Assembly: GCA_020201015.1 (NCBI GenBank)
Contig: JAIVHN010000184.1
Span: 1-15,229 of the forward strand
DNA: 15,229 bases
DNA from: Spirochaeta sp.
Lineage (GTDB): Bacteria; Spirochaetota; Spirochaetia; DSM-27196; SLAA01
Direction: 5' to 3'
Shown here in pieces: positions 7,857 to 13,963 of the stretch (position 1 is the stretch's first letter; each line of letters starts with the position of its first letter). The position numbers and the translations under genes were made by a program. A model generated the notes under the pieces. That model made no database searches. It was given only the letters and a program-made list of their open reading frames with translations, and was not told the DNA's origin.

Positions 7857-7880
7857 GCCCCGGGTTTTTAACCCCGGGGC
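7857..7880 (-). terminator. Hairpin terminator between oxygenase and rhodopsin genes
   Basis: GCCCCGGG (7857-7864) pairs with CCCGGGGC (7873-7880), extended by TT/AA near the loop past one bulged base. Read on the minus strand the stem is followed by TATTTT, which suits termination of the rhodopsin transcript. It may also stop read-through from the convergent oxygenase gene. Confidence 0.75.
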
Positions 7881-7923
7881 CTATATATAGAGCGTTTATC
7901 TGGTGGCTGCGAAGTTCCCTGCG

Positions 7924-8733
7924 TTATTCAACGAATCCTTGTTCGGTGCTCAGTATTGTTGAGGAGACGTTCAGCATTACGCCATAAATGACCTTGGAAC
8001 CAATATCCGCCGCCGTGTAGGTGAGTTGCTGCGCAACAATGGCAAACTCATAGTCCGCAACGCCCAGAGACATTAATGCTGGCATGAGATACGCGCCGGG
8101 ATACAAAAACCAGGACACGTAAAAGAGTGGCAATATCGCCCCAAAGATTCCCTTGGCCTTGCTTTCCCCCATGTTTTTCTTACCCTCACGGATAACGCGG
8201 GTGATAAGCACGAGAACCCAAACGAAAAAGACTGTAGAAATGAAGCCCCATACCAACCATGCGGTCATATTTTCCGCAACTCGGCCGGGCTCATAGAACT
8301 GACCCACGTATCCAGTGATGATCATGAGTACACCGGATAGGCTGAACTGGAAAAGATACTTTCGGAACGCTACGCCAGCAATGCCAGCAACAAAAAGAAT
8401 TTGGATAAGCAGCATTGGGACGTCAATCATCCAGTTGAGATAGCGGAATCCGTTGGTGAATAGTTCTGCACCCTCTCGGATCACATATGTCCCCGCCATG
8501 GCATCAAAAGTGTAGGCGGCTGTCCAGCTCTGTTTTTGCGTATACAACAACAGCAACGCCGAAACCATAACCACCACAGACAGCACCGATGACATCCGGT
8601 ATTTTGGCATGTTAGAATTTTTGGTGAGAATAAAATACAGCAATGAGGCAGCCATTACGGCATAACCAAGCGTCAGAACATGTCCAACAACCTCAAACGC
8701 TTCAATTGATAAAGTAAATTGCGAAAGATCCAT
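7924..8733 (-). CDS. Microbial rhodopsin with NDQ motif (light-driven Na+ pump type)
   Basis: This is a seven-helix retinal protein of 269 residues in the cytoplasmic membrane. The helix C segment RYLNWMIDVPMLLIQ places N100, D104 and Q111 at the positions that define sodium-pump rhodopsins (N112, D116, Q123 in KR2), with R97 as the conserved arginine. Helix G, TAADIGSKVIYG, gives the counter-ion D243 and the retinal Schiff-base lysine K247. Other KR2-like stretches include HVLTLGYAVM (H18, matching H30 of KR2), MIITGYVGQFYE and YPGAYLMP. E90 sits where KR2 has Asp102. The start ATG has AGGAG seven bases upstream. From the motif, export of Na+ (or H+ when Na+ is absent) in light is expected. 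The gene is convergent with a carotenoid oxygenase and divergent from a MerR-type regulator. The family and motif are seen; pumping is inferred from characterised relatives. Confidence 0.96.
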   Translation of the reverse strand: MDLSQFTLSIEAFEVVGHVLTLGYAVMAASLLYFILTKNSNMPKYRMSSVLSVVVMVSALLLLYTQKQSWTAAYTFDAMAGTYVIREGAELFTNGFRYLNWMIDVPMLLIQILFVAGIAGVAFRKYLFQFSLSGVLMIITGYVGQFYEPGRVAENMTAWLVWGFISTVFFVWVLVLITRVIREGKKNMGESKAKGIFGAILPLFYVSWFLYPGAYLMPALMSLGVADYEFAIVAQQLTYTAADIGSKVIYGVMLNVSSTILSTEQGFVE

Positions 8734-8758
8734 TTACGACTCCTTGAGTAATGTTAAC

Positions 8759-8786
8759 GGTAAGTTACCCTTAATGTTGCGCAACA
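8759..8786. promoter_or_regulatory. Two inverted repeats upstream of the rhodopsin gene
   Basis: GGTAAGTTACC (8759-8769) and the perfect palindrome TGTTGCGCAACA (8775-8786) lie between the rhodopsin gene and the divergent regulator gene. The second abuts a possible -35 box TTGACT of the rhodopsin promoter (minus strand, 8792-8787), although no good -10 box follows. Both could be binding sites for the adjacent MerR-type protein; that is inference. Confidence 0.4.
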
Positions 8787-8801
8787 GTCAAATACAAAAC
8801 A

Positions 8802-8830
8802 TGGACAAAAGTTGGACAGGAGTTTACACT
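8802..8830 (+). promoter_or_regulatory. Candidate promoter of the MerR-like gene with TGGACA direct repeat
   Basis: TGGACA (8802-8807), a 17-base spacer and TACACT (8825-8830) form a likely promoter. The start codon at 8838 is only seven bases after the -10 box, about where transcription should begin, so the mRNA is probably leaderless. A second TGGACA (8813-8818) lies eleven bases after the first, one helical turn away on the same face. Confidence 0.5.
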
Positions 8831-8837
8831 TTGTAGC

Positions 8838-9761
8838 ATGTTTCCTATAAGTGTAGTTTCACAGAAGACCGGGCTCACTCCGGATGTCCTGAGAGCCTGG
8901 GAACGTAGGTACCATGGTGTGCGAACACAGCGGGATGATGGGGGACGGCGTGTCTACTCACGCGAGCTTCTCGATCGGCTGATCGTCATAGCTCGTTTAC
9001 TCCGCGCCGGTTATCGCATTGGCGATGTTGTGGAGCTCGACTCCCAAGAACTTGTGGAGCGTCTTGAAGAGCTTGCTCCGTCTCAAGCTCAGGGTTCGGG
9101 TTATGCATCCTTTACTGCTGGAACTGCGAGCTCTACACGTAGCGGCACCGAAAAAGAGCCGATGGAGGCAGCGGTGCAGGCAGTGCTCAAGCTAGATGCA
9201 GGTGCGCTGCGAGAAGCCGCACAAATGGCGCTCACCAGTCATGGACGTCTGGAACTGGCGGACGGGTTTGTATTTCCTGTGATACGTCAGGTGAGGGCGC
9301 TTCAGCTGTCTCGCCAAGCGCGCAGTGTTCATCTGTCCTTTGCACACAGCAACCTGCGTATTATTGCCGGAATGTTTCTTGTTTTGTCCTCGGAAGGCAC
9401 AGGCAATACTATCCTCGTGGCGACACCGGTGGGGTATGGTTCCGATCTCGGTTGCGTGGCCTCGGCCGTACACATTCATGCGGCTGGACACACGCCTGTT
9501 CTGCTGGGAGCAGAGGTTCCTGTGGAAGATATCGTTTCCATTGTCCAGGATGGCGGCGGGGCTGGGGTGCTCATAACTTTCGTTTGTGAAAAATACGATT
9601 CAGCTCTGTATGCGGAGTGCCTGAGGCTGCGGGAGGCGCTGCCGCTGGAGATACCGGTGTACTTTGGAGGACGAATACCTGAGACACTTGTGCGCGACTT
9701 GGTCGACCAGGGTTTGATACAGTTGCAGGACATGGCGCATCTGCGCAGTGCATTGTCTTAG
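8838..9761 (+). CDS. MerR-family regulator with CarH/LitR-like but degenerate cobalamin domain
   Basis: This is a DNA-binding regulator of 307 residues. The N-terminal MerR helix-turn-helix (1-70) carries TGLTPDVLRAWERRY and GGRRVYS, typical of the CarA/CarH/LitR subgroup. After a polar, Ser/Thr/Gly-rich linker (about 80-108) comes a helical bundle and a Rossmann-like cobalamin-binding fold (about 190-305). The residues that hold adenosylcobalamin in CarH are replaced: Trp of the Wx9EH motif by Q156, Glu-His by L166-S167, and His of the GExHxxG loop by S202 in GYGSDLG. So B12 binding by the usual mode looks lost. ATG 8838 is needed for a whole first helix, although no ribosome binding site precedes it. 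Divergent placement from the rhodopsin gene suggests it controls light-related genes; its ligand is unknown. Confidence 0.88.
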   Translation: MFPISVVSQKTGLTPDVLRAWERRYHGVRTQRDDGGRRVYSRELLDRLIVIARLLRAGYRIGDVVELDSQELVERLEELAPSQAQGSGYASFTAGTASSTRSGTEKEPMEAAVQAVLKLDAGALREAAQMALTSHGRLELADGFVFPVIRQVRALQLSRQARSVHLSFAHSNLRIIAGMFLVLSSEGTGNTILVATPVGYGSDLGCVASAVHIHAAGHTPVLLGAEVPVEDIVSIVQDGGGAGVLITFVCEKYDSALYAECLRLREALPLEIPVYFGGRIPETLVRDLVDQGLIQLQDMAHLRSALS

Positions 9762-9802
9762 GGCGCTTTCCTCGGGCAGACAGACCGGCAAAGGTGCGCA
9801 TT

Positions 9803-9831
9803 TTGATCTTTCAGCTTGTATCGCGTACACT
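9803..9831 (+). promoter_or_regulatory. Candidate larE promoter, leaderless type
   Basis: TTGATC (9803-9808), 17 bases and TACACT (9826-9831) precede the ATG at 9838 by only six bases. No ribosome binding site is present, so a leaderless mRNA is likely. The -10 hexamer is identical to that of the upstream regulator gene. Confidence 0.5.
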
Positions 9832-9837
9832 GCGACT

Positions 9838-10641
9838 ATGAGTGATATAGACAGCAAGCTCCGGCAGCTTGAAGATATTCTGCAGGGCTTGAGTTCCGTC
9901 GGCGTGGCATTTTCCGGTGGTGTCGACAGCGCCTTACTTGCGCAGGTGGCCCACGCAACCTTGGGAGAAAGGGCAGTTGCTATTACCGTCATTGGCCCCA
10001 TGCATCCTGAGCTTGAGGTGCGTGGTGCCCAAGAGGTTGCTGCTGAGATAGGCATACGGCTTGAACGGGTACCGCTTGAGAACTTTGAGCTTGAGACCTT
10101 TCAGAACGACAGCAAGCGTTGCTACCACTGCAAGCATCAGGTCTTTGGGCTCATCCAGCGCACCGCGACTGAGCTTGGGCTTGCCCAAGTGGTTGACGGC
10201 TCGAATGCGGACGACTTAGGTGACTACCGCCCCGGCATGCAGGCCTTGCGTGAGGCAGAGGTGAGAAGCCCCCTGTTAGAGGCAGGCCTCACCAAGGCAG
10301 AGATCCGCGAACTCTCACGGCGCTACGGCCTGAGCACCGCAGAGCACCCTGCTATGGCCTGCCTCATTACGCGCTTTCCATTTGACGAGGTGCTGAGCAA
10401 TGAGAAAATCCGGCGCGTGGAGCAGGCCGAGGACTACCTGCGCAGCCTGGGTCTTAGGCAACTGCGGGTTCGCTCCCACGAGGACGGGCGCCTGGCACGG
10501 ATCGAGGTTGCCCCGGAAGAACGTGTCCTGCTCCTGGATGCCGAACTGCTTGATCAGGTCGATGCGCACCTGCGCGAGCTTGGCTTCCACCACGTCGCGC
10601 TGGAGGTTGGCGGCTACCGCACCGGCAGCATGAATCACTAG
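9838..10641 (+). CDS. larE: LarE-type ATP-dependent sacrificial sulfur transferase
   Basis: In the known pathway LarE adds sulfur to the two carboxylates of the nicotinate-derived precursor of the nickel-pincer nucleotide, the cofactor of lactate racemase (LarA) and related enzymes. The 267-residue protein has the PP-loop ATP pyrophosphatase motif FSGGVDSALL at 25-34. Two cysteines lie in RCYHCK (C95, C98), and C175 lies in PAMACLITR. C175 corresponds to the sulfur-donating Cys176 of Lactiplantibacillus LarE. With three conserved cysteines, an iron-sulfur-dependent catalytic version is also possible. The start at 9838 is chosen because the PP-loop then has the normal distance from the N-terminus; an in-frame extension to 9748 runs back over the upstream stop region and adds 30 unmatched residues. 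Partners LarA, LarB and LarC are not in the window. Confidence 0.9.
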   Translation: MSDIDSKLRQLEDILQGLSSVGVAFSGGVDSALLAQVAHATLGERAVAITVIGPMHPELEVRGAQEVAAEIGIRLERVPLENFELETFQNDSKRCYHCKHQVFGLIQRTATELGLAQVVDGSNADDLGDYRPGMQALREAEVRSPLLEAGLTKAEIRELSRRYGLSTAEHPAMACLITRFPFDEVLSNEKIRRVEQAEDYLRSLGLRQLRVRSHEDGRLARIEVAPEERVLLLDAELLDQVDAHLRELGFHHVALEVGGYRTGSMNH

Positions 10642-10663
10642 GGGGTGTGGTGAGCACCCCCTA
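10639..10663. terminator. Hairpin between the convergent larE and molybdoenzyme genes
   Basis: TAGGGGGTG (10639-10647) pairs perfectly with CACCCCCTA (10655-10663) around a seven-base loop. The stem begins in the larE stop codon and ends seven bases from the stop of the opposite gene. There is no T-tract on either side, so it is a plausible but not classic two-way terminator. Confidence 0.6.
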
Positions 10664-10669
10664 TGTTAA

Positions 10670-12922
10670 CTAAACTCGTTCCACCGCAACAATGAGCTCA
10701 CTCATCATTGCATGGCCAGATATAGGCTCGGTGCGGAAGTCGCACAAGTCGTGTGGGTTGAATCCGCCAAGTTCACGCGATACCTCGAGGTACGGTGAGC
10801 GGTTCCCATACCCAGCCGGTGCAAACAGCATGTCCGGGTGAATGCGCTCGGTAACCATGATGCGCACCTCGGCGGTGCGGCCGTTGTTTGCTCGCAGCCG
10901 TACCGTGTCGTTGTCCGACACACCAAGTTCAGCCGCGCGTTCGGCGTTCATCCAGATACGGTTGGTATCATAGTCCTTGGTAATCTGCGCCAGCATGGGG
11001 ATGTTGGCGGTACAGACGTGCGAGTGGTAACCTTGTTTGCCGTGGATGACACGGAACTCGTTTGCCTCCAGGGCAAGGCCGGTCGCAGGTTCGCGCCACT
11101 CGGCAATACCGTTGAAGCCAGCCTGGGCAAAGCGCTGGCTGTAGAACTCAATCAGGCCTGAGGGAGTACCAAGCGGTGGAACCGGGTTGCGATCGTTTGA
11201 GGCTAAGAACATGCGCGGATGCATAGTCGGTGGTGCTGGCTTGTCGCCGGGCAGGAGATTGCCGCAGCCGCCGGGGACCACCGGTTCGTCGTAGGTCAGG
11301 CCTTGGGTAGAGCCCATGCGCTTGAGATCGGCCAGGCTGAAGGGTTGCTCTGCTAGCAATGCTTCGTTCCAATCGTCAAGTGTGAACGCAAAGTACTGCC
11401 CCACGCCCATCTTTTGCGACAAGAGCGTAATGATCTCATCAAAGGTCTTGGTCTCGGGGTGTATCTTGTCAACGACCTTGGTCCGCATGCAGACCGTTGC
11501 ACCGTCGGTCTTGATGATCTCTTCGCGTTCGGCAAAGCTTGGCTCCGGAAGGATGTAGTCGGCTTCAATTGCGGTCTCACTCATGTGGGTTTCAAACACT
11601 ACCAAGAGGTCAAGCGCGCGCATGCCGTCCCGCATGTGTTCATAGTCTGGGAAGGACCGCACCGGGTTAAAGTGACGGACAAACCCCGCTTTAACCTTGC
11701 CTTCTTTGGCCCGTTGCATTGTTACATGCGGCAGCCCGGTCGTCGCTGCGACCGGAAACTCAGTTCCAACACCGTCGTTGCGTGCACCGGTCGGCACGTC
11801 CGGTGACGGGAAGCTCGGCACCGCAATCTTGGCGCCAAGCGGAGCGTAGAGTCCACCAACCTGACCAAGGTTACCTAGAAGAGCGTTTACGTAGGCAAGC
11901 GCGCGCGCAGTATCGGTACCGTTGGCAAAGTTAGAACCAACGGCTGCTTTCCAGCCGGTATCTACGGCACAGTGTGGTGCGTTATCGGCAAGGTCGTAGG
12001 CAATCTCGCGAATCTTATCGGCGGAAATGCTGGTAATTTCTGCTGCCCACTCGGGAGTGTACTGCATGATCTCCCGCCGAAAGTTGACAAAGCCGTTGGT
12101 GTAGTTGCGGACAAAGTCGCGGTCGAACAGGTTTTCGGTTACCAGGATGTTGCTAATTGCCAACAAGAGCGCCATGTCGGTTCCGGGTCTGATCGGGACC
12201 CACTCGGTGATTGCGGCGCTTTGGTTGAGCCGCGGGTCGACACAGACAATCTTGGCTCCGTTTGCTACGGCTGCTGCAAAGCAGTTAGCTGAGCCCGTCT
12301 TGATACCCTCTCCCATGTTACGCCCAATGAAGAGCAAGTACTTTGCATTTCGCCAGTCGGCGTCGTAGGCAGCGCCGAAGGTATGCGCCATTCCCAACTG
12401 CCGAGCTGACTGACAGCTGGCCTCATGAGTTTGAGTTGTTGCGACACCGAGCGCATGCATGAATCGATTCATATAGAGCGTCCCGGTTGGTCGTGGGTAC
12501 TGAGCGCCGAAGACCGCTTCCTGGCCATGCTCGTCAAGAATGCTCTTGAGCTTGCTGCTGATCTCGTCTGTTGCCTGCTCCCAGCCTATTGCCTCAAACT
12601 CCCATTCACCAACCCGCTTGAGCGGCGTCTTAATGCGAGCCGGGTCATAGATCCAGTGGAGCCCGGCATGGGCTCGGGGACATAGTCTTCCACGGCTTAC
12701 GCCGTGATCCGGGTGGCCGGTTACCTTCCAGGCACGTCCGTTCTTCACGTGAATCTGCATACCACACTCGCTGGTACACATGTTGCACATGGTTGGTTTG
12801 ATTTCTACCGGACTGTCCTCAACGGTTTGGGCCCACGCCTTCATATCGATTAAGTTAAGCGCAGCCGCAGCCGCTGTGATTCCGGCGGTACGCTTGAAAA
12901 ATGTACGTCTATTTATTGCCAT
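10670..12922 (-). CDS. Tat-exported molybdopterin oxidoreductase, polysulfide/thiosulfate reductase type
   Basis: This is the catalytic subunit of a DMSO-reductase-superfamily enzyme holding Mo/W-bis-pyranopterin and one [4Fe-4S] cluster. It has 750 residues. The N-terminus has a twin-arginine signal (NRRTFFK, hydrophobic stretch to about 31), so it works outside the cytoplasmic membrane. The cluster motif is C46-x2-C49-x3-C53-x27-C81. The Mo ligand is probably C170 in EASCQSARQLG, which with overall resemblance to PsrA/PhsA suggests reduction of polysulfide, thiosulfate or tetrathionate; arsenate or other oxyanions cannot be excluded from sequence alone. The start ATG has GGGAG eight bases upstream. 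It follows the ferredoxin-type subunit gene by 21 bases in an operon. No membrane quinol-oxidising subunit (PsrC/NrfD type) is encoded nearby. Confidence 0.9.
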   Translation of the reverse strand: MAINRRTFFKRTAGITAAAAALNLIDMKAWAQTVEDSPVEIKPTMCNMCTSECGMQIHVKNGRAWKVTGHPDHGVSRGRLCPRAHAGLHWIYDPARIKTPLKRVGEWEFEAIGWEQATDEISSKLKSILDEHGQEAVFGAQYPRPTGTLYMNRFMHALGVATTQTHEASCQSARQLGMAHTFGAAYDADWRNAKYLLFIGRNMGEGIKTGSANCFAAAVANGAKIVCVDPRLNQSAAITEWVPIRPGTDMALLLAISNILVTENLFDRDFVRNYTNGFVNFRREIMQYTPEWAAEITSISADKIREIAYDLADNAPHCAVDTGWKAAVGSNFANGTDTARALAYVNALLGNLGQVGGLYAPLGAKIAVPSFPSPDVPTGARNDGVGTEFPVAATTGLPHVTMQRAKEGKVKAGFVRHFNPVRSFPDYEHMRDGMRALDLLVVFETHMSETAIEADYILPEPSFAEREEIIKTDGATVCMRTKVVDKIHPETKTFDEIITLLSQKMGVGQYFAFTLDDWNEALLAEQPFSLADLKRMGSTQGLTYDEPVVPGGCGNLLPGDKPAPPTMHPRMFLASNDRNPVPPLGTPSGLIEFYSQRFAQAGFNGIAEWREPATGLALEANEFRVIHGKQGYHSHVCTANIPMLAQITKDYDTNRIWMNAERAAELGVSDNDTVRLRANNGRTAEVRIMVTERIHPDMLFAPAGYGNRSPYLEVSRELGGFNPHDLCDFRTEPISGHAMMSELIVAVERV

Positions 12923-12943
12923 GTGTGCTTCTCCCTTTTTTCT

Positions 12944-13669
12944 TTACACAAGGTGCGGATAGTCGGCGGCCGGTGTTCGCAACACCAGAAGCAGACCCAG
13001 ACCGTCTTGTTGAGTTGCGCCGTAGACCCCGGCTTCCGGGTGTTTTTCACGGAGTTGTGCGACGCGCGCCTCGGCTTTGGCCAGCATTTCGTCCCAAGTT
13101 CCGTACTGCACCGCCTCGGTCATACAGGTAGAAGCACAAGCAGGGGTTCCTCCCTGCGACACAAGGTGCTCGCATCCACTGCACTTGTACATTTTCCACT
13201 CTCCGCTGCGCGGGTCCTCGTTGTAGACGGGAACATCAAAGGGGCACACGGTGCCACAGAGTTGACATCCTATGCAGGCTTCGAAGTCTACGTGTGTGAA
13301 CCCTTCTGGGCCTTTGTACAACGCATTTACCGGGCAAACCTCGACACAAGGAGCGTTGCCGCAGTGTTGGCAGCTGTGCCGATTCACATAATGTGTGGTG
13401 TTTGGGAAGCGTCCCTTGTCGATGTAGTCGAAGCGAATGTACTTACGCTCGACCGGCAGCATGTTCTCGTTCTGACACGCCAAACGGCAGGCCTGGCAGT
13501 TCACGCACAAGCTGTTGTCCATGAGTAACGCCATTCTCCCGCGAGGACGATCATCCTCTATGCCGTCAGGGGCAACAACCGGCGCACCCGCACAACCGGC
13601 CGCCAGCATGGTTGCTGCACCGGTCACGGCAGAGACCTTCAGGAAGTCTCGTCTGTTTAATTCCGTCAT
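12944..13669 (-). CDS. Four-cluster ferredoxin subunit of the molybdoenzyme (PsrB/NrfC type)
   Basis: This is the electron-transfer subunit that passes electrons to the catalytic subunit. It has 241 residues from the ATG at 13669, chosen because AGGAG lies eight bases upstream and the Tat signal then begins at once; a longer reading from 13723 adds 18 charged residues. Sixteen cysteines form four [4Fe-4S] motifs: C55/58/61/65, C100/103/108/112, C132/135/138/142 and C163/166/178/182. It has its own twin-arginine signal (NRRDFLKVSA) followed by LAAGC (C26), a possible but imperfect lipobox. A signal peptide on this subunit resembles NrfC rather than DmsB, whose partner carries it across. A lipid anchor could help replace the absent membrane subunit, which is inference. 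Confidence 0.93.
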   Translation of the reverse strand: MTELNRRDFLKVSAVTGAATMLAAGCAGAPVVAPDGIEDDRPRGRMALLMDNSLCVNCQACRLACQNENMLPVERKYIRFDYIDKGRFPNTTHYVNRHSCQHCGNAPCVEVCPVNALYKGPEGFTHVDFEACIGCQLCGTVCPFDVPVYNEDPRSGEWKMYKCSGCEHLVSQGGTPACASTCMTEAVQYGTWDEMLAKAEARVAQLREKHPEAGVYGATQQDGLGLLLVLRTPAADYPHLV

Positions 13670-13757
13670 AGTCCTTTCTCCTTCTCGGCCGCGGTGCCGG
13701 GGTGCAAGGTTCTTGTATCCCAATGCCCGTCGTCCGAGTGAAATCTAAGTTTCTCAC

Positions 13758-13786
13758 AGGATATGGCCAAAATCACCGGAGCGCAA
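13758..13786 (-). promoter_or_regulatory. Weak candidate promoter for the molybdoenzyme operon
   Basis: On the minus strand TTGCGC (13786-13781), 17 bases and TATCCT (13763-13758) would give a leader of about 80 bases. The -35 match is poor and no FNR-type site was recognised, so an activator may be needed or the promoter lies elsewhere. Confidence 0.25.
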
Positions 13787-13820
13787 TCTTAATTATCAGC
13801 TAACTACCGAAAAGATAATA

Positions 13821-13849
13821 TTGCGAAAATTGCCAAGTAGATTTACACT
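13821..13849 (+). promoter_or_regulatory. Candidate promoter of the rhodanese lipoprotein gene
   Basis: TTGCGA (13821-13826), 17 bases and TACACT (13844-13849) make a likely promoter, with a transcript start near 13856 and a leader of about 108 bases. The -10 hexamer is the same one found before the MerR-like gene and larE. The 240 bases between the divergent genes otherwise hold only the leader hairpin below and the ribosome binding site GTAGGAGG. Confidence 0.5.
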
Positions 13850-13856
13850 AGGGCCG

Positions 13857-13871
13857 TGTTGGGTTCCAACA
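13857..13871 (+). promoter_or_regulatory. Inverted repeat at the start of the rhodanese mRNA leader
   Basis: TGTTGG, three bases (GTT) and CCAACA form a perfect six-pair stem, placed at the predicted 5' end of the transcript. It could be an operator overlapping the start site or a 5' RNA hairpin that protects the mRNA. Confidence 0.4.
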
Positions 13872-13963
13872 TTACACATCTAGTTTCGATATCGTTTCAT
13901 TAGTTCGTCGTGATCGTACCGGCTTCTGGAGGATCAAGCGACTCGAAACGGTAGGAGGTTCAC

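Noticed and set aside
8823..8851. TTTACA-17-TATAAG promoter-like match across the start of the MerR-like gene
   Set aside because: It would start transcription inside the gene, after the codons needed for the first DNA-binding helix, so the upstream TGGACA-17-TACACT match is preferred.
9748..9837. In-frame N-terminal extension of LarE to 9748
   Set aside because: It would begin inside the preceding gene, adds residues unlike LarE, and includes the proposed larE promoter.
12923..13528. Open frame of 201 codons on the plus strand opposite the ferredoxin subunit
   Set aside because: The opposite strand encodes sixteen correctly spaced cysteines in four cluster motifs, so this frame is a shadow.
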